Positions 1 through 8,060 of a stretch of DNA of 64,000 bases are shown here, in pieces. The notes beneath the pieces are model-generated. The model made no database searches. It was not told where the DNA came from and saw only the letters and a list, made by a program, of their open reading frames with translations. Within the stretch, counting starts at the first letter, position 1. The number at the start of each line of letters is the position of its first letter. A program made the position numbers and the translations under genes. The stretch is from Clostridia bacterium (lineage in GTDB: Bacteria > Bacillota > Clostridia > Oscillospirales > Acutalibacteraceae), in the NCBI GenBank assembly GCA_017410605.1, contig JAFQQN010000006.1, positions 35,023 to 99,022 of the forward strand, written 5' to 3'.

Positions 1-16
1 ATATAACAAGAGCTAT

Positions 17-1270
17 TTAACCCTTTAATACTTTATTAAAATTTTCTATCTGCCTATCGCTTGGCTTGTAATCCGGGTCAGAGCAAGGGGCAATGGTTGG
101 CTCTCTGCCGTCAGAATAATAAAAAGGTGAAAGGGTGTCGTTTCTATATTTGTCCCTGTCTTCTTTGTTTTTAAAATTAGGCAGGTCATAGGGCATTCCA
201 AACTCTAAAAGACTTCGGTGACCCAGAATAGCAACGCTTGACATTTTGGTTGCAAAATAAACATCAAAATCGGGTTTTCGGTTTTCTCTAACACAGCTTA
301 TAAATTCTCTTACCACACAAAAGTCGCCCCCACCGTGACCGGTGTTTTTAATAAGCTTGGCATCGGGGTCGTTCCATTTAGGCATATAAAAATTGTTTTC
401 TTCCCTGCCGTCTGGTATTTGCCACGGGTCATAGCGAAGCATAATTTTACCGCCCGTGCCCCTTATATTTTCAATTTGACCCTTTTCACAGCAAAGACGG
501 TAAGAATTATCACTGGCACCAAAGGTTGAACAGCCTGTAAATTTAAAAACAGAGTTATCGTTGTTAAGGGTGGTGATTATAGCCGCCTTTTCCCCAACGT
601 AACTGGCCCTTGAGCAATCCTTAGGCAGAGGAAAATAAACCGGCATAGCAGTCACCCTTATAGGTGTTGCGCCCGTTGCATACATAATTGGGGCTAGAGA
701 ATGGGTTACATAATAGGTTCTGGGCAGGTGGCATCGCCAATGCTTCTCCCCGTCAAATAAAACCTTAATATTGTTCCATGCATCGGGTGTAGAACAGTAG
801 GGGTCGCCGTTGTGGTTATATTCGCCCTCTGCATAAAAGCACTTGCCAAGAGAACCGCCTTCATAAATACGTTTCATTTCTTGGTTAAATAACATATAGG
901 GGTAGTTTTCTGCTAACATATAAATCGCTTTGCTTTTTTCGGCCGCTTCAACCAGCCTTACGCCCTCTGCCATAGTGGCATTAGAAATACATTCGCAAAG
1001 CACGTGAATATTTTTTTCTAAACATCGAATAGCATATTCAGTGTGCTCATGAAAATAGTTTGCTATAACAACGGCGTCTAAGGGGTGGTTGATAAATGAC
1101 TCAAAGTCTTCATAGTATTGGGTGGTGTCACCAAGCTTTTTACGGGCCTGTTCAAGCCTGTCTTTTCTTTTATCGCAAACGGCCACAACACTTGTGTTAT
1201 TGGTTAAAAGGTGATCAACATAATATGCGCCGCGGCAAAAACCAAAAATACCAATTCTAAGCTTTTTCAT
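17..1270 (-). CDS. Gfo/Idh/MocA family oxidoreductase
   Basis: Predicted cytosolic NAD(P)-dependent dehydrogenase, 417 residues, probably acting on a sugar, sugar acid or inositol-like compound; the substrate cannot be read from the sequence. The N-terminal Rossmann fold opens with RIGIFGFCRG (residues 5-14) and is followed by the usual alpha/beta C-terminal domain. The family's EKP motif, whose lysine is normally catalytic, reads E-C-I at residues 93-95. The ATG at 1270 is preferred over an upstream in-frame ATG at 1285 because a G-rich Shine-Dalgarno lies 7 nt before it (1278-1283). It is divergent from the AraC gene at 1416, which may regulate it. Family call is firm; function is inference. 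Confidence 0.85.
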   Translation of the reverse strand: MKKLRIGIFGFCRGAYYVDHLLTNNTSVVAVCDKRKDRLEQARKKLGDTTQYYEDFESFINHPLDAVVIANYFHEHTEYAIRCLEKNIHVLCECISNATMAEGVRLVEAAEKSKAIYMLAENYPYMLFNQEMKRIYEGGSLGKCFYAEGEYNHNGDPYCSTPDAWNNIKVLFDGEKHWRCHLPRTYYVTHSLAPIMYATGATPIRVTAMPVYFPLPKDCSRASYVGEKAAIITTLNNDNSVFKFTGCSTFGASDNSYRLCCEKGQIENIRGTGGKIMLRYDPWQIPDGREENNFYMPKWNDPDAKLIKNTGHGGGDFCVVREFISCVRENRKPDFDVYFATKMSSVAILGHRSLLEFGMPYDLPNFKNKEDRDKYRNDTLSPFYYSDGREPTIAPCSDPDYKPSDRQIENFNKVLKG

Positions 1271-1371
1271 TATGGCACCCCCCAAAAAGTCATCTAAAAA
1301 TATTTTACCACAAGAGAGAGCAATGAAAATGGAAATTTTCTATGAGAATATTTAATTTTTCTACTTAATTG

Positions 1372-1399
1372 TTGCAAAAGCATATATTTATGTTACAAT
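1372..1399 (+). promoter_or_regulatory. candidate promoter of AraC gene
   Basis: TTGCAA (1372-1377), 16-nt spacer, TACAAT (1394-1399). It would start transcription only about 10 nt before the ATG at 1416, so the leader would be very short. Weak to moderate match. Confidence 0.35.
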
Positions 1400-1415
1400 A
1401 TCCTTGGTGATTAAA

Positions 1416-2204
1416 ATGAAATATCGTGATAATATTTGCAAATTTATTTCCGATCAAAGCGAAGAAAGCCTTAAAACCACGGCCTTTGTATTGGAAACTG
1501 ACCTTAATAGAATATCCAACGAAAAAGTGCTTAAGGATAATGCACTCCATATTGTTATAAGTGGAAGAGGAACCCTGGTTACTGATGCTGTAAAAAAACA
1601 ACTAAAACCGGGCTATGTTTTTTTCACCTTTGCCGATGAGTCCTATAAGGTGGAGGATGCAAAGGATATGGCATATATGTATATAAATTTCAGCGGAAGC
1701 CGAAGTGACGAACTTTTTAAAAGGTTTGGAATTACGCCATCTTCTTGCGTTTTCGAGGGTCACGAGGGTCTTTTGTCTTTGTGGCAAAGTGCTATAGTGA
1801 TGGCTAACACTAAAAATTCTGACCTTATTAGCGAGGGTGTGCTGCTTTACACCCTAGGTGAAATGACCCCTTTTGAAAAAAATAAAGAGCAAGAACTTAT
1901 GGGCGCAGTTTTGAAATATGTTCAAAACAATTTTAGCGACTGCGAGCTTAGCCTTGCCGGATTGGCACAGAAATTGGGTTATAACGAAAAATATCTTTCA
2001 CGAATTTTCAAGGATGATATGAAGGTGAACTTTTCGGCCTATCTTACAAACCTACGTATTCAACATGCAATTTTTCTTATTGAGCAGGGGGTAACTGCTG
2101 TTAAAAACATTGCCATTCTTTCCGGATATAAGGACCCATTTTATTTTTCGAAGGTTTTTAAGGCGGTGGTAGGAAAATCACCCAGAGAATATATGAAAAA
2201 ATAA
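1416..2204 (+). CDS. AraC family transcriptional regulator
   Basis: DNA-binding regulator of 262 residues. The first ~120 residues look like the cupin-type sensing domain of AraC proteins (ISGRGTLVTDAVKKQLKPGY region), and the last ~100 residues carry two helix-turn-helix units ending in the family signature around GYKDPFYFSKVFKAVVG and SPREYM. In-frame TTG (1404) and GTG (1407) exist, but ATG at 1416 follows GGTGA (1406-1410) with good spacing. Its divergent partner is the Gfo/Idh/MocA oxidoreductase, so a sugar-responsive activator of that gene is the natural guess; the ligand is unknown. Confidence 0.85.
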   Translation: MKYRDNICKFISDQSEESLKTTAFVLETDLNRISNEKVLKDNALHIVISGRGTLVTDAVKKQLKPGYVFFTFADESYKVEDAKDMAYMYINFSGSRSDELFKRFGITPSSCVFEGHEGLLSLWQSAIVMANTKNSDLISEGVLLYTLGEMTPFEKNKEQELMGAVLKYVQNNFSDCELSLAGLAQKLGYNEKYLSRIFKDDMKVNFSAYLTNLRIQHAIFLIEQGVTAVKNIAILSGYKDPFYFSKVFKAVVGKSPREYMKK

Positions 2205-2651
2205 TTAAAGCGTGTTAATAGACCACAAAAGTTGACGAAATCTATCCATAACGACAATTATTATGTAAATGGTGCAATCACAGGAATAGGCGGAGTAGTT
2301 AAGATAGGTGACGATTACTACCTTATTGCCGCCAGCGGCAAGGTGCTTACAAATATTGAAAAACACCTTGGCGAAGAGCTTACCAAGGGCGTAATTCCTG
2401 TAGGCCCCTATAAGTTCGGCGAAGACTGTAAATTAGAGCGCTTTACCGGAATTAAAAACGGCTACTATTATGTAGACGGAATAATCGGTGCTAACGCAGG
2501 ACTTATTCAGCTTGACGGCGATTACTACTTCATAACCAAGAGTGGACTTGTAGCTAAGAATCAGAAGAGAACCATTACAGAAGAAACTGCAAACGGTTTC
2601 GTAAACCCAGGCAGATATACTTTTGGCGAAGATGGTAAGATGATTATTTAA
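2205..2651 (+). pseudogene. 5'-truncated surface repeat protein fragment
   Basis: The reading frame is open directly after the AraC stop codon and encodes about 148 residues of glycine/tyrosine-rich repeats (NDNYYVNGAITGIGG..., later NGYYYVDGIIGANAGL, DGDYYFITKSG). The only initiation codon near the start is a TTG at 2232 with no Shine-Dalgarno. The repeats resemble C-terminal parts of clostridial cell-wall-binding surface proteins, including the large protein at 8061-11912. I read it as the 3' end of a surface gene whose 5' part was lost by deletion next to the AraC gene. It is followed by the terminator hairpin that the IS element has duplicated. Confidence 0.6.
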
Positions 2652-2662
2652 TTATTAAAATA

Positions 2663-2694
2663 AGCCGGTGTGCTGATTAGTCAGCACACCGGCC
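2663..2694. repeat. left copy of 32-bp IS target duplication (terminator hairpin)
   Basis: This 32-bp sequence is identical to 4206-4237. It contains a perfect 13-bp stem (GCCGGTGTGCTGA / TCAGCACACCGGC) with loop TTAG, i.e. a complete rho-independent terminator stem-loop, flanked by one extra base on each side. The IS begins at the next base. Confidence 0.9.
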
Positions 2695-2706
2695 CAGTCT
2701 GTCGAA

Positions 2707-2738
2707 TAACCCCAAATCTCAAACGAGGTTTGGGGTTA
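2707..2738 (-). terminator. transposase terminator inside IS left end
   Basis: 14-bp stem TAACCCCAAATCTC / GAGGTTTGGGGTTA with an AAAC loop and one wobble. It overlaps the transposase stop codon (TGA at 2719-2721). There is no long T-run, so it may serve as a stem insulator. Confidence 0.5.
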
Positions 2739-4131
2739 AGTTTTTAAAATTCTGAAAATTTGAGAAAAAACAATCATATAAGCCGTATAGGTGGGACATA
2801 TTCCACCTATGAATTGCATACTTTTTCAGGTTCATTGCAGCAAATTTAAGCCTAACCCAGTTCGTAACTTGGGATAAGCCTCGGTATGGTGTGTATCGCA
2901 TTGCGTGTTTCTCTTTTGCATCTGCGAACACTCTTTCAATTGTCTCTTTTCGTCGCTCGTATAATTCTTTGTATTCGGGAGTGTATCTAATATCTTCTAC
3001 CGTTTCAAGGTAATCTAACCAAACATGTTTTGTAACAGTTTTTTCGTTCTTTTGGTTTTCGGTGCATAAATGTTTAGTGGGACATTTCTCGCAAATATAT
3101 CCTTTGCTCTTAAATTCTCGGTAGCCTTCTCGGTTTGTGGTGGCATAGTTTAATACTTGGTTTTCAGGACATACTACACAATCAAAATACTCATCATATA
3201 CATATTCGTACGGTGGATAATTTCCTTTCTTTCCCATTGGTCTTTTGTATGGAAGTACGGGTATTCTGCCATCATCTAAAACTCGTTTGCTTATCCACGG
3301 TGTTTTGTAGCCTGCATCAGCTACTATGTTTTCAATTTCAGGATTCTTTTCGGTTAATCTGTCATATAATCCGTCAAATGCTACACTATCGTGTACATTT
3401 CCCGGATTAACTGTTACATCCATTACATAGCCGTTTTTATCGCAACCTGTTTGTGCGGTATATGCAAAGCATTTCTTATGCTCGCCCTTATGAAATACTC
3501 CGCTTTCGGGGTCTGTAGTAGATGTTGTAATCTCTTTGTCTTCAGGCGGTTTTGGTCCGTCAAATGGTTTTTTGTCGTGGTCTTCTCGGTCTTGGTTTAT
3601 CTCTGCCATCAGTTCTTCTTCATAGCGCTTTGCCGCTTGTGGTACAGCTCTCTTTACTACCTTTTTAATATTTGCATTCGCCTTAATATGCGTTCCGTCT
3701 ATGAATACTGTTTCGGGTGAAAGATAACCCGCTCTCTCTATCTCATTTAATATCCAATAAAATATTCCCTCTATGGTTCTTTCGGTGTATCTATGTTTAA
3801 AGTTATAGCTTATTGTAGAAAAGTGCGGTATCTCTTCATTCATTAAATATCCTAAAAACCAACGGTATGCTACATTCATCTTAATTTCTTCTACTGTTCT
3901 TCTAAGTGACGGAATCCCATATATATGCTGTATTAACACCATTTTAAATATTACAACGGGGTCTATACTTGGTCTTCCGTTATCCTTACAGTATAAATCT
4001 TCGACCAAGTCATATATATGTATAAAATCTACTGCGCTATCTATTTTTCTTAATAAGTGGTCTGCCGGTACAAATTCTTCTATGCTGAACATTTCAAGTT
4101 GGTCTCTATGTATTCTGTCTTTTACTATCAT
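2719..4131 (-). CDS. IS1182 family transposase
   Basis: DDE transposase of about 470 residues. Visible landmarks are the N-terminal domain with the CKDNGRPSIDPVVIFKM motif, the first catalytic Asp in VFIDGTHIKANAN, the second in NIVADAGYKTPW, a cysteine-rich segment (CVVCPENQ, CEKCPTKHLC) and the catalytic Glu in ERRKETIERVFADAKEKH, followed by the conserved RYTPYRGL. ATG at 4131 (MIVKDRIHRDQ) is chosen over the longer frame to 4230, since GGTGAT lies 5 nt upstream and the longer frame would start outside the IS inverted repeat. A TATAAT-like -10 lies at 4148-4153. Confidence 0.93.
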   Translation of the reverse strand: MIVKDRIHRDQLEMFSIEEFVPADHLLRKIDSAVDFIHIYDLVEDLYCKDNGRPSIDPVVIFKMVLIQHIYGIPSLRRTVEEIKMNVAYRWFLGYLMNEEIPHFSTISYNFKHRYTERTIEGIFYWILNEIERAGYLSPETVFIDGTHIKANANIKKVVKRAVPQAAKRYEEELMAEINQDREDHDKKPFDGPKPPEDKEITTSTTDPESGVFHKGEHKKCFAYTAQTGCDKNGYVMDVTVNPGNVHDSVAFDGLYDRLTEKNPEIENIVADAGYKTPWISKRVLDDGRIPVLPYKRPMGKKGNYPPYEYVYDEYFDCVVCPENQVLNYATTNREGYREFKSKGYICEKCPTKHLCTENQKNEKTVTKHVWLDYLETVEDIRYTPEYKELYERRKETIERVFADAKEKHAMRYTPYRGLSQVTNWVRLKFAAMNLKKYAIHRWNMSHLYGLYDCFFSNFQNFKNLTPNLV

Positions 4132-4205
4132 TTTTATCACCAACTTTATTATACCATAAAATGCAGAAAAAGCCCAGCAAAAAACTGGACTTTTTCGACA
4201 GACTG

Positions 4206-4237
4206 AGCCGGTGTGCTGATTAGTCAGCACACCGGCC
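4206..4237. repeat. right copy of 32-bp IS target duplication (terminator hairpin)
   Basis: Identical to 2663-2694. The original terminator apparently lay between the surface fragment and the convergent FAD-oxidoreductase gene. After insertion each gene kept one hairpin; only this copy keeps the TTTCATTTATT tail on the plus strand. Confidence 0.9.
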
Positions 4238-4267
4238 TTTCATTTATTATAGAAAAAACTCTACAAA

Positions 4268-6958
4268 TTATTCGTATATTCTTACTTCGGTAATATAGGC
4301 TCGTTGGTCGTCAATAGTTTTATTAACTGTTATTTTAACCGCTTCTGCCTTTTGCTTTTCAAAATGTATTACAGACTGTTTAAAGCAGTTATCAGTAATA
4401 TGGGCAACCTGAACCCATTTATCATTTTGCAAAAGAGAAACTGTAAAATCCTCTGCTGTGCCGGTTGAAATAACAGACGGCTTAAAACAGTAAGAGGGAT
4501 AAGACAGTTCAACACGTGTCGTTACTCTGACCTCGCTTATTTCTTTTTCCTCGGGAAGAGCAAGGGTGATACTTGCGGGAAGTCCGTTTGTTCGGTTGCT
4601 TACCCATCCGTTAAAGTGAGTCTCGGTAGGACGGTTCTTACCGTTTGTTATATTTTCAGGCGAACAGTCGGCCAAGCTTTCGGTTTTGGAGGAATAAAGA
4701 AGTTCTCTGCCTTGATCTGGTAGCTCTGTGAGGTCCCCTTTTCTTTCAAGGGTGAAAAAGCTTTGTTTAACCCAGGCTCTTTTGCGCCAGAATAGATTTT
4801 CAGAAGCTGCAATAGATACGGCAAATTGTCCGTTTTCTATACTACCCTTAAAAGGAATATCAATATATCCCTCGAAATTTGCAGGAACGGTTATATCAGA
4901 GGCTTCAACCTCCTCTAATGTTTGAGCTATATTATTTTGTTCACTGTACTTATAAAGTGTTGCTTTTACGGTTATTGCTGTATCAGAGACGTTTTTAAGC
5001 TCAGCCTTATAATATTCAGGGGCAAAGATACTTGTGTCATTGCAGGGACCTGTAAGGGTCTCGTTTTTAATTTCTTCCCAACCGTCTTTTGCTCCATGTA
5101 TTTTAAGAATATATAGGTCATCTGCAACAGAATCGGCTAAAACTTTACATTCTCTGGCAAGGTCTTCGGGGTCATTATTGTCTATGCCCGGTATAGTAAG
5201 GTCGTGGCGGAGAAGAAGTTGTTGAAGCTCGGTTATATGGTTTTCATAAATGCCTCTTGGGGTGGTGCTGTGCTTTTTACAAAGAGAAGCGGCAAGGCCA
5301 GCGGCTTGACCTAGAGTGGCAAGGGTAGATTCTACCCTAATAGAACCAAGCCCAATATGTGAGACAGAGCAACATCTACCGGCCATAAACAGATTATCAA
5401 TGTTTTTAGAATATATAATTCGATAGGGCACGGGGGTTATAGGAACTATTTTATTGCTATAAAAAACTCCTTCCTTGCCTGAATAAACACCTTTGGGGTG
5501 GTGTACATCAAGAACCCAACCGCGATAGCTAATTGCATCGGGAAAAGTAGTGCCTGGCACACAATCGTTTTGATTAAAAACGTAATCACCTATAAGACGT
5601 CGGTTTTCTCGTTTAGAGTTGTGAAGAGCCAAACCACGAAGCTCATAGAATTCTATCTGTTCTGCTAACTCGGGTTTAAGGGGAGCAGAATTTTTAAGCC
5701 AGTTGAAATAACCAACACCAAGACGAATCATCTCATCTCTTGCGAACTCATCGTCCCAAACGTCGTCATGGTCATTAGAATTTTCAAGCCACCACTCGGC
5801 GTGGTCAAGCTGTGCTACTTTGCGATGAAGAGCTTCACCCTCAGGTAGCTTTATAGCCCAATCTGGGGCAGTAAATGGGGTGGGAGTATTATTCATACTC
5901 GTTTTAAAAACTCTCATATGGGGCATACCCGGTTGTTCATCACAAAGGCAACCGCTCATAGAAAGGGTGTCAGGATTGTCGGGAGCAAAGTCTTCGCCAT
6001 ATTGCCATTTTGCTTCTCTTCCTATATGGTAGACGGCACCTGCATAATATCCAAGCCAACCGTCACCGCTGCAATCGCAGAAAAAGTCAGCAGAAAACTT
6101 TTTCTTTAAAAGTGTATTGGTATTTACTGTGGTAGCCGAAACAATATGGTTATTTTCACTTTCTGCATCAATACAAAGCTCATTTACAAATATTGTGAGG
6201 TTTTCTTCCCTCTCACAAAGGGTCTCCATAGACCTTTGCCAAGAAAGTTTTTTGGTAATATGCAAATTCCTAATTTCGTTGGCTATGCCGCCCTCCCAAG
6301 CCTCGCGGTTTCTACAGGCGGCGCCGTCTAGACCAATGGTGCCCTCGTCACTTGCGTTACCGCCAATGGTGGGTCTACCCGAGATAAGGGCGGTTTTAAG
6401 ACCGTTTCTGGCTGCCTCTATGGCGGCAGGTACGCCGCCCGGTCCGGCACCTATAACAACAAAATCAAAATGCAATTCTTCGGTGTCGGCGGTAATACCT
6501 TTTATCTGGGCTCTTTGACGCAACATTCTTTCTACTTCGGGGGTTGGGGTAAAATCCATATCGTTTGTAATTACTATACTTGCGAAACGGGAAAGCCAAC
6601 CTGTTTTGTCAACAGCAGAAAGAGTATGCACGCCCTTTTCAAGATAAACATCACCGGCAATTTCCCAATACCATTTATGTGTTGGCATTTTTCCTAAAAT
6701 ATTGGGCAGCTCTTCATCGTCTACCGAAAGGGCAAATTGACCGGGAGCCTCGGGGAATTTCCAGTTTTTTGTGCGAACGTGAAGACGGTAAACGCCATCC
6801 TCTTCTACCTTAAAGGAATAGGTGGCATTTTCCACCGGAACACCCGGTTTGGTACATGCAATAAGATAGCTTTGTCCCACGCTTCGTACGAATTGACTGT
6901 CTTTTTTCCATCCGCCTAAATTTTTAAACTCAGCGGCATCAACCCATAATGTTTGCAT
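4268..6958 (-). CDS. FAD-dependent oxidoreductase, multidomain, carbohydrate-associated
   Basis: 896-residue protein of the FAD_oxidored/xanthan-lyase-like group. Residues ~1-145 form a beta-sandwich resembling a carbohydrate-binding module (AEFKNLGGW, HVRTKNW). Residues ~163-600 are a flavoprotein core with the dinucleotide motif VVIGAGPGGVPAAIEAARNG, then GGNASDEGT and a late FAD contact MAGRCCSVSHIGLG. Residues ~750-896 look like a discoidin-type domain. No signal peptide is seen, so it is probably cytosolic. The ribosome site AGGAGTG precedes the ATG. The divergent PocR-AraC gene at 7093 is its likely regulator. The reaction is unknown; redox modification of a glycan or sugar acid is a reasonable inference. 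Confidence 0.85.
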   Translation of the reverse strand: MQTLWVDAAEFKNLGGWKKDSQFVRSVGQSYLIACTKPGVPVENATYSFKVEEDGVYRLHVRTKNWKFPEAPGQFALSVDDEELPNILGKMPTHKWYWEIAGDVYLEKGVHTLSAVDKTGWLSRFASIVITNDMDFTPTPEVERMLRQRAQIKGITADTEELHFDFVVIGAGPGGVPAAIEAARNGLKTALISGRPTIGGNASDEGTIGLDGAACRNREAWEGGIANEIRNLHITKKLSWQRSMETLCEREENLTIFVNELCIDAESENNHIVSATTVNTNTLLKKKFSADFFCDCSGDGWLGYYAGAVYHIGREAKWQYGEDFAPDNPDTLSMSGCLCDEQPGMPHMRVFKTSMNNTPTPFTAPDWAIKLPEGEALHRKVAQLDHAEWWLENSNDHDDVWDDEFARDEMIRLGVGYFNWLKNSAPLKPELAEQIEFYELRGLALHNSKRENRRLIGDYVFNQNDCVPGTTFPDAISYRGWVLDVHHPKGVYSGKEGVFYSNKIVPITPVPYRIIYSKNIDNLFMAGRCCSVSHIGLGSIRVESTLATLGQAAGLAASLCKKHSTTPRGIYENHITELQQLLLRHDLTIPGIDNNDPEDLARECKVLADSVADDLYILKIHGAKDGWEEIKNETLTGPCNDTSIFAPEYYKAELKNVSDTAITVKATLYKYSEQNNIAQTLEEVEASDITVPANFEGYIDIPFKGSIENGQFAVSIAASENLFWRKRAWVKQSFFTLERKGDLTELPDQGRELLYSSKTESLADCSPENITNGKNRPTETHFNGWVSNRTNGLPASITLALPEEKEISEVRVTTRVELSYPSYCFKPSVISTGTAEDFTVSLLQNDKWVQVAHITDNCFKQSVIHFEKQKAEAVKITVNKTIDDQRAYITEVRIYE

Positions 6959-7011
6959 ATAAATACACTCCTTATAAATTTAGCATATTTTTATTGAAAT
7001 TCGCAAAAAAC

Positions 7012-7040
7012 TTGATTTAATTTTATTATAGAGGTAAAAT
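7012..7040 (+). promoter_or_regulatory. candidate promoter of PocR-AraC gene
   Basis: TTGATT (7012-7017), 17-nt spacer, TAAAAT (7035-7040), in the gap between divergent genes. Confidence 0.45.
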
Positions 7041-7092
7041 AAAAGAAAAACTTTAAATTTGTGCTTTTTATCATTGATTTTGGGGTGAAAAT

Positions 7093-7974
7093 ATGAAGAC
7101 AATTCAAAATTTGGTTAAATATATTGAAAGACTTTGTCAAGATAATGAATGGCATATAATAATTAGTGATTACTATAATGTTTTAAGAGATTATGAAAGC
7201 ATAAGACCTTATCTTGCACAAAATAATTGGCACACAAACCCTTATTGTATGAAGGTCAAGGAAAGCAAACATTTCACTAGACGGTGTGTTGCCCTTAAAA
7301 ATGCCGGAAGAAGAAATATTAAGCGGCGTGGCACAGCGGGGTGGAATTTTTGTTATTGCGGTGTTGCAGAATATACGCTGCCCATATTTTCGGGGAACAT
7401 TCACGCCTTTACGGTGTCGGTGACCGGCTTTTTAGCACCAAAATCTCAAAGGATTTTAACAGCTATAGCCAATAAAACCAAAAGCTCTTTACAAGAAATA
7501 GAAAGTATTCGAAATGAAAATCTTAAAAAAATAACGCCAGTTATAGAGCAGAGGTTAGAATGTTATGTTGCCGTAATTGGCAATATGCTGGAGAAAATTT
7601 TAGAAAATAACCCACTTTTAACGTTTAAAAAAGATGAGGCCAGTCACGAACAAAAATATGTTTTAACAGCTATAGATTATATTGAAAAGCATTATGCCGA
7701 AGAAATAACCCCCGAAGATGTTGCCGAAGAGTGCAATATCAGCCTTTCACATTTACAACACTTGTTTATAAAATTAACCTGTGAGGGCATAGCAACTACA
7801 ATCAGAAGAAAGAGAATAGAACGCGCCTGCGAGCTGTTAATAAGCACACACCGAAGCGTGAGAGATATAGCTCTTTCCTGTGGGTTTTATGATACCAATT
7901 ATTTTTCTGTTGTTTTCAAGAGGATTAGAGGGATGACGCCCCTTGAATTTAGAAAGAGAAAAGGGCAAAACTAG
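7093..7974 (+). CDS. AraC family regulator with PocR-type sensor domain
   Basis: 293-residue transcription factor. Residues ~5-150 match the PocR ligand-binding domain pattern (CMKVKESKHFTRRCVALKN, then WNFCYCGVAEYTLPIF and a VTGFLAPKSQ segment), and residues ~195-290 are the two-helix-turn-helix AraC domain ending GFYDTNYFSVVFKRIRGMTPLEFRKR. ATG at 7093 has GGGGTG 6 nt upstream. It is transcribed away from the FAD-dependent oxidoreductase gene and most likely controls it in response to a small metabolite. PocR domains in known proteins sense diols or hydrocarbon derivatives; here the ligand is unknown. Confidence 0.88.
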   Translation: MKTIQNLVKYIERLCQDNEWHIIISDYYNVLRDYESIRPYLAQNNWHTNPYCMKVKESKHFTRRCVALKNAGRRNIKRRGTAGWNFCYCGVAEYTLPIFSGNIHAFTVSVTGFLAPKSQRILTAIANKTKSSLQEIESIRNENLKKITPVIEQRLECYVAVIGNMLEKILENNPLLTFKKDEASHEQKYVLTAIDYIEKHYAEEITPEDVAEECNISLSHLQHLFIKLTCEGIATTIRRKRIERACELLISTHRSVRDIALSCGFYDTNYFSVVFKRIRGMTPLEFRKRKGQN

Positions 7975-7998
7975 AGGCACACAAATTTTTCATACAGA

Positions 7999-8034
7999 AA
8001 CGGGGGCCATTGCAATATTGCAATGGCCCCCGTT
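7999..8034. terminator. bidirectional terminator, perfect 36-nt palindrome
   Basis: AACGGGGGCCATTGCAAT is followed immediately by its exact reverse complement with no spacer. It lies between the convergent AraC gene and the surface-repeat gene and would serve both. Confidence 0.75.
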
Positions 8035-8060
8035 GATTTAGTTTAATAGCTTAAAAGGTT

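Larger units (their letters stand above)
2695..4205 (-). mobile_element. IS1182-like insertion sequence
   Basis: A complete 1511-bp element. Its ends are inverted repeats: CAGTCTGTCGAA at 2695-2706 matches the reverse complement of the right end (TTCGACAGACTG, 4194-4205). It contains a single DDE transposase gene on the minus strand. It is bounded by a 32-bp direct repeat (2663-2694, 4206-4237). A hairpin inside each end (2707-2738 and about 4169-4195) could insulate the transposase from outside transcription. The open transposase frame and intact ends suggest a recent, potentially active copy. Confidence 0.9.
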
